Below, piece by piece: positions 24,787 to 32,142 of a stretch of DNA of 32,142 nucleotides. The notes under the pieces were generated by a model, which saw only the letters and a program-made list of their open reading frames with translations, had not been told where the DNA came from and ran no database searches. The stretch comes from Pseudonocardia sp. (GTDB taxonomy: Bacteria; Actinomycetota; Actinomycetes; Mycobacteriales; Pseudonocardiaceae), in contig JASLAP010000199.1 in NCBI GenBank assembly GCA_030147065.1, positions 1-32,142 on the forward strand. Reading direction: 5' to 3'. Within the stretch, counting starts at the first letter, position 1. Each line of letters begins with the position of its first letter. The position numbers and the translations under genes were made by a program.

Positions 24787-26141
24787 CGCCGTCGCTCCCC
24801 GGTGAACCGCCGGACGTTGAACGCCATCGCCGGCACGACCAGCAGGAACAGCAGCACCGCCAGCGCGCTGCCCAGGCCCTGGTCACCACCGCCGGGCCCG
24901 AACGACACCTGCCACATCTGCAGCGCCAGCACGTTGGCCTCCTCCTGCACCGATCCCGGCGCGATCACGAACACCAGGTCGAACACCTTCAGCACGTTGA
25001 TCACCAGCGTGACCAGCACGACGACCAGGACCGGCGACAGCAGCGGCACGGTGATCCGGCGGAACACCTGCCACTCGGTCGCCCCGTCCACCCGGGCCGC
25101 CTCCAGCGCGTCGCGCGGGATCGCGGCCAGCCCGGCGGCGATCAGCGTCATCGCGAACCCCGACATGATCCACAGCCAGGCGGCGATGATGACCGGGGTG
25201 ACCAGTGCGGGGCCCAACCAGGTCACCCCGCGGAACGGCTCGGCGAACGCGGACGCGGCCAGCCGCACGGTGTGCGAACCGGGCGCCAGGTCGGGCACGG
25301 TGAACCGGCCGTCGTCGCCGGTCGTCGCGGTGGCCACCACCTGCCCGCCGGCCAGCACCTCCACCCCGACGCCGGGCATGCCGCGCTCCCCCGCGTCCAG
25401 CTCACCGGGCCGGTCGTCGACCCCGCCGACGTCGAGCCAGACCAGTCCGCGCACCCCGGGACCGGGCTCGGCCACCGCGGCCGGCGCCGCCCCCGCGGGC
25501 AGCCCGTCGGGCGGGAAGCCGGTGACCGGCAGGGCCAGCACGGCGTCCGGGCCGACCGGCGTGGTGCTCACCAGCGCCCCGTCCGCGTCCGCGGCCAGCC
25601 CGCCGCCCTCGCGCGGGCGGGCCCCCGGGTACGGCGCGGCCTCGGCGAACAGGTCGTGCACCGACACCACCACGGCGTTGGCCAGCCCGCGGTCCGGGTC
25701 CTCGTCGTAGACCAGCCGGAAGATGATCCCGGAGGCGACCAGCGAGATGGCCAGCGGCATGAACATCACCAGCCGGAACGCCGCGGCCCACCGGATCCGC
25801 TCGGTGAGCACGGCCAGCACCAGGCCGATGGAGGTGACCAGGGCGGGCGCGACCACCACCCAGATCACCGTGTTGCGCAGCGCGACCAGGGTCCGGTCGT
25901 CGGTGACGGCGGTGGCGAAGTTGCCGAGCCCGACGAACTCGTCGCCGCGGGCGTCGAACAGGCTGCGCACCACCGAGTACGCGATCGGGTAGACCAGGAA
26001 CAACGCCAGCAGCAGCAGCGCCGGGGCCAGGAACAGCAGTGCCAGCCACGGGCTGCCACCGGAGAGCACGCCTGTGCGGCGGCCGTCCTCGGCGACGGGT
26101 GGGGCGGGCGGGGTGGTGGGCACGGGCGGCACGGTCGACAC
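24783..26141 (-). CDS. Carbohydrate ABC permease, MalF-type, with inserted Ig-like domain
   Basis: This is a 452-residue permease, about 140 longer than usual. Membrane segments lie near residues 33-56, 92-112 and 123-145. Then comes an external insertion of about 140 residues (165-305). Its second half, roughly 231-297, has the SdrD-B/carboxypeptidase-regulatory-like beta-sandwich pattern: GLVWLDVGG, GERGMPGVGVEVL, TGDDGRFTVPDLAPGSHTVRL. The remaining membrane segments follow, with the EAA loop at ALEAARVDGATEWQVF. The GTG at 26141 lies 2 bp after the binding-protein stop. The insertion faces outside, where the binding protein docks, so it may help hold the ligand or the cell-wall partner; that is inference. 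Confidence 0.93.
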   Translation of the reverse strand: MSTVPPVPTTPPAPPVAEDGRRTGVLSGGSPWLALLFLAPALLLLALFLVYPIAYSVVRSLFDARGDEFVGLGNFATAVTDDRTLVALRNTVIWVVVAPALVTSIGLVLAVLTERIRWAAAFRLVMFMPLAISLVASGIIFRLVYDEDPDRGLANAVVVSVHDLFAEAAPYPGARPREGGGLAADADGALVSTTPVGPDAVLALPVTGFPPDGLPAGAAPAAVAEPGPGVRGLVWLDVGGVDDRPGELDAGERGMPGVGVEVLAGGQVVATATTGDDGRFTVPDLAPGSHTVRLAASAFAEPFRGVTWLGPALVTPVIIAAWLWIMSGFAMTLIAAGLAAIPRDALEAARVDGATEWQVFRRITVPLLSPVLVVVLVTLVINVLKVFDLVFVIAPGSVQEEANVLALQMWQVSFGPGGGDQGLGSALAVLLFLLVVPAMAFNVRRFTGERRR

Positions 26142-26143
26142 GG

Positions 26144-27445
26144 TCAGCGGCCCCCGTAGGCGGCGGTCGCCTCGGCCTCGAGATCGGCCAGGATCACGTC
26201 GATCCGGTCCGGGTCGGCCAGGTAGTCCTGCATCGCGCGCCAGAACCCGTCGCCGCGGGTGCCGCCCAACCGGGTCGGCATCAGGTCCGACATGTCGAAC
26301 CGCACGGTCTCGGCGTTCAACAGGTCCTCCGCGATCTGCCGGGTGGTGTCGTCGGGGTAGTCGCTCATCGCGACCTCCCGGTTGGGGGAGATGAACCCGC
26401 CCTCGGCCGCCCACACCGCGGCGGCCTCGGCCGAGGCGAGGTACTCGACCAGGGCCGCGGTGCCCGGCTCGTCGGTCAGCGCCACCACGGTGTCCCCACC
26501 GCTGATCACCGAGGTGGCCGGGCCGACCGGCGGGAACGGGAAGAACCGGGCGTCCTCGCCGACCGTGGCCGGGGTGCTCTCGGCGATCACCCCGGCCACG
26601 AAGTCGCCCTCGAACACCAGCGAGGCCCGCGGGTCGGCACCGAAGACGTCGACCACCGACTCGGTGAACTCCGTCTGCAGCGCACCGGCCGGGCCGCCGG
26701 GCAGGTACTGCGGCTGGAACGCGCGCCCGAGCGTCCGCAGGGCAGTGCGCACGGACGGATCCGTCCACGGGATCTCGTGCGCGGCCAGCCGGTCGTACAT
26801 CTCGGCGCCCGCGGTCTGCAGGTAGACGTTCTCGAACCAGTCGGTGAGCACCCAACCGTCCGCACCGCCGACCGACAGCGGGGTGTCGCCGACGTCGGAG
26901 CGGGTGCGCAGCAGGTCCACGAAGGCGTCCCAGTCGGCCGGCGGACGGAAGTCCGGGCCCAGCTCCTCGGCGTCGTACCAGACCAGCGACTTGTTGGCGG
27001 CCTTGAACACGAAGCCGTAGAGCTGCCCGTCGACCGTCCCGAAGTCCTTGCCCACCGGGGCGAACCGCTCGTCGACCAGCGCCTGGGTGGACGCGGCCAG
27101 GGGCACCAGCGAGCCGTTCGCGGCCATCGCCTGCACCAGCGCGGGCTGCGCCACCAGCGCGACGTCCGGCGGTGCGCCCCCGGCCAGCCGGGTGGACAGC
27201 ACGGTGGGCAGCTCGTCGCCCGCGGAGACGTAGTTGACCGTCGCCCCGGTCCGCTGGGCGAACACGTCGAGGACGCGCTCGAAGGAGGCCTGCTCGTCGT
27301 CGGCCCAGACAGCGGCCACCTCGATGGTCCGGCCGCTGAGATCGATGTCGCCGCCGGGCGGGGCCGGCCGGGACGCGGTGCCGGTGGCGCAGCCGGCCAG
27401 CACGACGACCACCGCGGCGAGCGGGACGAACCTGCGGACGCGCAT
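26144..27445 (-). CDS. Sugar-binding lipoprotein (importer 2)
   Basis: This is a 433-residue extracytoplasmic binding protein. The signal peptide (MRVRRFVPLAAVVVVLAGC) ends in a lipobox with the lipidated Cys at 19. The mature domain has family-1 features: TIEVAAVWADDEQASFERVLDVF, PDVALVAQPALVQ, and the glucoside-binding-type GGADGWVLTDWFENVYL. Its layout resembles alpha-glucoside binding proteins (AglE-like), which suits the neighbouring permeases; the substrate is still inference. I chose the ATG at 27445 because GAGGAGG lies just upstream; upstream in-frame starts would bury the signal peptide. A GC hairpin lies between the ATPase gene and this one. Confidence 0.94.
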   Translation of the reverse strand: MRVRRFVPLAAVVVVLAGCATGTASRPAPPGGDIDLSGRTIEVAAVWADDEQASFERVLDVFAQRTGATVNYVSAGDELPTVLSTRLAGGAPPDVALVAQPALVQAMAANGSLVPLAASTQALVDERFAPVGKDFGTVDGQLYGFVFKAANKSLVWYDAEELGPDFRPPADWDAFVDLLRTRSDVGDTPLSVGGADGWVLTDWFENVYLQTAGAEMYDRLAAHEIPWTDPSVRTALRTLGRAFQPQYLPGGPAGALQTEFTESVVDVFGADPRASLVFEGDFVAGVIAESTPATVGEDARFFPFPPVGPATSVISGGDTVVALTDEPGTAALVEYLASAEAAAVWAAEGGFISPNREVAMSDYPDDTTRQIAEDLLNAETVRFDMSDLMPTRLGGTRGDGFWRAMQDYLADPDRIDVILADLEAEATAAYGGR

Positions 27446-27474
27446 CGCCAACCTCCTCGTCGCCACCCTGCGCC

Positions 27475-27493
27475 GCACCGCCTGCCGCGGTGC
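27475..27493 (-). other. Intergenic hairpin between ATPase and binding-protein genes
   Basis: GCACCGC at 27475-27481 pairs perfectly with GCGGTGC at 27487-27493 across a 5-nt loop. It lies in the 79-bp gap upstream of the binding-protein gene. It may cap and stabilise the downstream message, giving more binding protein than ATPase, or act as a partial terminator. Function is inferred. Confidence 0.5.
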
Positions 27494-27524
27494 CGACCCC
27501 GTTCCCCGGTCTCCCGGGCCGCCC

Positions 27525-28712
27525 TCAGTGCCGGATCGAGCGCCCGGTGTCGAGGTCGAAGAAGTGCAGCCCCTCCACGTCGACCCGGATCGTCATGGGC
27601 TGGCCCTCGAACACCCGGGTGCGCGGGCTGAACCGGCCGACCAGCACCGTGCCCCGGGCCGGTTCCCCCACCGCGCCGGACTCCCGCTCGAGGCTCTCCC
27701 GGTCCTCGGTGCGCACCGGCTCGGCGTCGATCGGGAAGTGCACCATCACGTCCGCCCCCATCGCCTCGACCAGGTCCGCGACCGAGCCGAGGGTGGTGCC
27801 GGGGGCGGCGCCGGCCACCTCGGCGTCCTCCATGTCCTCGGGCCGGATGCCGAGCGCGACCCGCCGCCCCGCGTAGCCGCGCAGCGCCGGGCGGCGGTGC
27901 AGCACCCCGGCCGGCACGTCGAGGCGGTGCGGCCCGAAGGACACCGCCGCCGCGCCGTCGCCGTCCAGCTCGAAGGTGGCGGTGACCATGTTCATGCCCG
28001 GCGACCCGATGAACCCGGCGACCAGCATGTTCGCCGGCTGGTCGTAGAGCTCCTGCGGCGAGGCGATCTGCTGCAACAGCCCCCCGCGCAGCACCGCGAC
28101 CCGGTCGCCGAGGGTCATCGCCTCGGTCTGGTCGTGGGTGACGTACACCGTGGTCACCCCGAGGTCGCGCTGGATGCGGGCGATCTGGGCGCGCATCTGC
28201 ACCCGCAGCTTGGCGTCCAGGTTGGACAGCGGCTCGTCCATCAGGAACGCCCGCGGCTCGCGGACGATCGCCCGGCCCATCGCCACCCGCTGGCGCTGCC
28301 CGCCGGAGAGGTTGCGCGGCTTGCGGTGCAGGTGCTCGGTCAGCTCCAGCACCCCGGCGACCTCGCGCACCCGGGCGTCGATCCGGTCCCGCGGCACCTT
28401 GCGCAGGGTCAGCCCGAAGGCGATGTTGTCGAAGACCGTCAGGTGCGGGTAGAGCGCGTAGGACTGGAACACCATGGCCACGTCGCGGTCGCGGGCCGGC
28501 ACCCGGTTGACCACCCGGCCACCGATGCGCACCTCGCCCTCGCTGATCTCCTCCAGACCGGCCACCATCCGCAGCGCGGTGGTCTTGCCGCAGCCCGACG
28601 GCCCGACCAGCACCAGGAACTCGCCGTCCATGACGTCGATGGACAGGTCCGTGACAGCCCGGGTGCCGTCGGCGTACACCTTGCCGACCCGGTCGATCTC
28701 GATGCCAGCCAC
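27525..28712 (-). CDS. Sugar-importer ABC ATPase, MsmK/UgpC-type
   Basis: This 395-residue ATPase drives sugar import. Walker A is GPSGCGKT (37-44), the Q-loop is VFQSYALYPH, the signature is LSGGQRQR (135-142), Walker B is FLMDEPLSNLD (156-166) and the switch histidine is His193. The C-terminal third is the regulatory OB-fold domain (GIRPEDMEDAE), seen in MsmK, UgpC and MsiK. The GTG at 28712 follows GGGAGC; a TAGCAT -10-like box on the minus strand lies at 28769-28774. It is first in the importer 2 operon and is the only import-type ATPase in the window. Like MsiK of Streptomyces, it may also serve the ATPase-less importer near position 4000. Confidence 0.95.
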   Translation of the reverse strand: MAGIEIDRVGKVYADGTRAVTDLSIDVMDGEFLVLVGPSGCGKTTALRMVAGLEEISEGEVRIGGRVVNRVPARDRDVAMVFQSYALYPHLTVFDNIAFGLTLRKVPRDRIDARVREVAGVLELTEHLHRKPRNLSGGQRQRVAMGRAIVREPRAFLMDEPLSNLDAKLRVQMRAQIARIQRDLGVTTVYVTHDQTEAMTLGDRVAVLRGGLLQQIASPQELYDQPANMLVAGFIGSPGMNMVTATFELDGDGAAAVSFGPHRLDVPAGVLHRRPALRGYAGRRVALGIRPEDMEDAEVAGAAPGTTLGSVADLVEAMGADVMVHFPIDAEPVRTEDRESLERESGAVGEPARGTVLVGRFSPRTRVFEGQPMTIRVDVEGLHFFDLDTGRSIRH

Positions 28713-28874
28713 ACTGCTCCCGTCGACGTGCTGCGGCGTGATGCACCTCACGGGCCGCTGAGTGCCGAATGCTAGGGACCGCCACCCGAACGGCACCTTA
28801 AGCAGCGACCAGATCGCGCTGAAGGTGGCCCCGGGATGGCCACCGGGCCTGTTCCGCAACCGTGTGTCACCCCT

Positions 28875-28880
28875 TACGGT
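28875..28880 (+). promoter_or_regulatory. Putative -10 box giving a leaderless response-regulator mRNA
   Basis: TACGGT ends 6 bp before the ATG of the response regulator. Transcription starting the usual 6-8 bp downstream would begin at or next to the ATG. No convincing ribosome site is present, which fits a leaderless message. Confidence 0.5.
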
Positions 28881-28886
28881 GCGGAT

Positions 28887-29591
28887 ATGCCGCTGGTGTT
28901 GCTGGTCGAGGACGACCACGCCGTTCGCACCGCGATGACCGGCGCGCTGCGCGACGCCGGCTACGTCGTCCAGCCGGTCGCCAACGCGCTCGACGCCCTG
29001 CGCACGGTCACCGACGAGCACGTCGACCTCGTCGTGCTCGACCTGGGGCTGCCCGACCTCGACGGGTTCGAGGCGCTGCGGCTGCTGCGCGGGGTCAGCG
29101 ACGCCCCGGTGATCATCGCGACGGCCCGCGACGACGAGCCGTCGATCGTCAAGCTGCTCAACGCCGGCGCCGACGACTACCTGTCCAAGCCCTTCTCCAG
29201 CGACCACCTCACCGCCCGGGTCGGGGCGGTGCTGCGCCGGACCAGGCCGGCCGAGAAGCCGGCCGACGGCCCGATCGAGGTCGGCGAGCTGGTGGTCGAC
29301 GTGGCGCGGCGGGAAGCCCGCCTGGCCGGGGCGGCGCTGACCCTCACCCGCCGCGAGTTCGACCTGCTCAGCTACCTCGCCGCGCGCAGCGGACGGGTGG
29401 TGTCGAAGGCCGAGCTGTGCCGGGAGGTGTGGCGCCAGCCGCACCTGCACCTGGACCAGACCATCGACGTGCACCTGTCGTGGCTGCGCCGCAAGCTCGG
29501 CGAGACCGCGTCCGCCCCCCGGTTCCTGCACACCGTGCGCGGCGTCGGGATCAAGCTGGTGGAGCCGTGCGACAGCTCGTCGTCCGCCTGA
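28887..29591 (+). CDS. OmpR/PhoB-family response regulator
   Basis: This is a 234-residue two-component regulator. The receiver domain has the acidic pair at 9-10, phospho-acceptor Asp52 (VVLDLGLPD), Thr79 and Lys101 (YLSKPF). The C-terminal winged helix (from about 130) has LTLTRREFDLLSYLA, GRVVSKAELCREVW and the IDVHLSWLRRKLG recognition helix. The ATG at 28887 begins the family-typical PLVLLVEDD; an upstream in-frame start would add a non-homologous 17 residues. It overlaps the kinase gene by 25 bp, so the pair is co-expressed. The signal and targets are unknown. Confidence 0.95.
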   Translation: MPLVLLVEDDHAVRTAMTGALRDAGYVVQPVANALDALRTVTDEHVDLVVLDLGLPDLDGFEALRLLRGVSDAPVIIATARDDEPSIVKLLNAGADDYLSKPFSSDHLTARVGAVLRRTRPAEKPADGPIEVGELVVDVARREARLAGAALTLTRREFDLLSYLAARSGRVVSKAELCREVWRQPHLHLDQTIDVHLSWLRRKLGETASAPRFLHTVRGVGIKLVEPCDSSSSA

Positions 29592-30889
29592 CCCTGGCCA
29601 CCGCCCTCGCGGTGGCGGCGGTGGTGACCGCCGCGGCGCTCGTCCTGCACGGGTCGGCCGAGCGCGCGCAGCTGCGCGCGGCCACCGAGTCCGACCTGTC
29701 CGCGCTGGTCAGCCTGACCGAGGCGACCGGCGACCGGGAGGTGCTGCGGCGCGGCATGGCGCGCACCGGAGCCGGCCGTGAAGGCCGGTTGGCCGTCCAC
29801 CTGGGCGACGCCACCGTGGGGACGTCGCGCCTGGACCCGACCGGTGAACCGGCCGCCGGCCCGGGCGAGGTCGCCGTGGACGGCGGCACGGTGCTGGTCC
29901 GCCCCGTCACCGGTGCGGACGGGCCCGCCGTGGTGGAGGCGTTCGTGCCGGCCGGCAGCACGGTCGGGACCGCGGCGGTGTGGGCGGCGGTGCTGCTGGC
30001 CCTCGGGATCGGCACCGCGGTGGTCGGAGCGCTCGGGTCGGCCCGCCGGGTGCGCCCGGTGATCGGCGACCTCATCGCGCTGACCGGCACGGCGCGCGGC
30101 CTCGGCGACGACGACCGCCCGCTGCGGTCGCGCGCGATGCACACCCCGGAGACGGTGGCGCTGGCCGCGTCGCTGGACGCGCTGGCCGACCGGTTCTCCG
30201 AGGCCCGGGCCGGCGAGCGGCAGCTGGCCGCGGACCTGTCCCACCGGCTGCGCACCCCGCTGACCGCACTGGCCCTGGACGCCGGCGCGATCGGGGACGG
30301 CCCGGCCGCCGACCGGGTGCGCCAGACGGTGACCGCGCTCAACAACGACGTCGACACGCTGATCCGGGCCCCCGACCGGCCCCCCGGACCGGACCGGTGC
30401 GACGTCGCCGCGGTCGTCCGCCGGCGGATGGGCTTCTGGTCGGCGCTGGCCCAGCACAGCCGCCGGGCCTGCGAGTTCCGCACCGTGGACGGGCCGGCCG
30501 TGGTCGCGCTCACCGAGGACGACCTGGCCGCGGTGATCGACGCCCTGCTCGGCAACATCTTCCGCTACACCCCGGCCGGCACCGGGTTCGCGGTGGCGGT
30601 GGTGCGCCACGCCGGCTGGGTCACCCTCGTGGTCGACGACGCGGGCCCCGGCGTGGCCGACCCGGCCACCGCCCTGCGCCGCGGGGTGAGCAGCTCCGGG
30701 TCCACCGGCCTGGGACTGGCCATCGCCCGGGACGCCGTCGAGGCCACCGGCGGCACCGTCCACATCGAACGGGCCGCACTGGGCGGGGCGCGCATCCGGC
30801 TGCGGTTCGCCGAGGTCGGCGCCGAGCACGCCGACCCCGACGAGCCCCGCGCCTGGCGCCTCTGGGGCGCCACCCCCCACCCCCACTGA
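29567..30889 (+). CDS. Two-component sensor histidine kinase
   Basis: This is a 440-residue membrane sensor kinase. There are two membrane segments (about 6-28 and 135-157) flanking a short extracytoplasmic sensor of about 105 residues, then a HAMP-like linker. The H-box is LSHRLRTPL with phospho-acceptor His226. The ATPase domain shows the N-box LLGNIFRYTPAG (Asn330), G1 VVDDAGPGV and G2 SGSTGLGLAIA. The GTG at 29567 is preceded by GGTGGAG and sits inside the response-regulator gene, a coupled arrangement. It phosphorylates the regulator encoded just before. The stimulus cannot be read from the sequence. Confidence 0.93.
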   Translation: MRQLVVRLTLATALAVAAVVTAAALVLHGSAERAQLRAATESDLSALVSLTEATGDREVLRRGMARTGAGREGRLAVHLGDATVGTSRLDPTGEPAAGPGEVAVDGGTVLVRPVTGADGPAVVEAFVPAGSTVGTAAVWAAVLLALGIGTAVVGALGSARRVRPVIGDLIALTGTARGLGDDDRPLRSRAMHTPETVALAASLDALADRFSEARAGERQLAADLSHRLRTPLTALALDAGAIGDGPAADRVRQTVTALNNDVDTLIRAPDRPPGPDRCDVAAVVRRRMGFWSALAQHSRRACEFRTVDGPAVVALTEDDLAAVIDALLGNIFRYTPAGTGFAVAVVRHAGWVTLVVDDAGPGVADPATALRRGVSSSGSTGLGLAIARDAVEATGGTVHIERAALGGARIRLRFAEVGAEHADPDEPRAWRLWGATPHPH

Positions 30890-30928
30890 CTCCCCCTCTC
30901 CCCCCACGCGCCACGTCCCGCCGCCCGA

Positions 30929-30983
30929 GTTCAGGAAAGCCACCTTCCTGCCCGCACAGGACCTGAAGGTGGCTTTCCTGAAC
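30929..30983. terminator. Perfect 19-bp inverted repeat between kinase and groEL
   Basis: The left arm at 30929-30947 and right arm at 30965-30983 are exact complements (GTTCAGGAAAGCCACCTTC on the left), with a 17-nt spacer. It lies between two convergent genes, so it can serve as a bidirectional terminator. The arms are longer and less GC-rich than the other terminators here, suggesting a dispersed repeat element used as a terminator. Confidence 0.75.
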
Positions 30984-30999
30984 CTGGGGCGGGCGGGGG

Positions 31000-32142
<1,143 letters not shown>

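Overview
The window is about 32 kb of very GC-rich DNA with strong G/C third-position bias, frequent GTG starts, many 4-base (GTGA/ATGA) stop-start overlaps and an actinobacterial-type GroEL ending in a GGMGGMDF tail. This points to an actinomycete, probably of the Pseudonocardia/Pseudonocardiales type. That assignment is inference from style and gene content; no 16S gene is present.

Region 1 (1-6984) is a sugar-uptake island: the end of a LacI-type regulator, then a minus-strand operon of solute-binding lipoprotein, two permeases and a family-3 beta-N-acetylhexosaminidase (NagZ-like). A divergent ROK regulator faces the operon across an AT-rich palindrome. The island has no ATPase. Region 2 (6985-10562) holds a decayed FAD monooxygenase with a coupled TetR gene, then an intact FAD monooxygenase divergent from its own TetR regulator over a nested inverted-repeat operator. 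Region 3 (10563-20728) is an export and ion-homeostasis block: two related GbsR/MarR-type regulators, each next to a TTTCA-N8-TGAAA site, an LCMT-like methyltransferase, NhaA, two ABC exporters, a DUF1707 protein and a stomatin-like SPFH protein.

The most unusual signal is in region 3. An identical 19-bp element, GCCGGGAAGCCTGGTCGGC, occurs four times, always in the sense direction of the downstream gene and 29-33 nt before a GTG start with its own Shine-Dalgarno sequence. In three copies it sits 12-13 nt downstream of a plausible -10 hexamer, so it would be at the extreme 5' end of the mRNA. It precedes nhaA, both ABC exporters and a small ORF upstream of the SPFH gene. I cannot match it to a riboswitch or operator family I know.

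Region 4 (20700-28712) contains a Bcr/CflA-type MFS exporter with a long C-terminal extension, a small hypothetical gene, and a second sugar importer operon. That operon has an MsmK/UgpC-type ATPase, a binding lipoprotein, a permease with an Ig-like insertion, a second permease and an unknown protein, and ends in a strong GC hairpin. Its ATPase may also power the ATPase-less importer of region 1. Region 5 (28875-32142) holds an apparently leaderless OmpR-type response regulator with its kinase, a perfect 19-bp inverted-repeat terminator, and the 3' part of groEL running in from the right edge.
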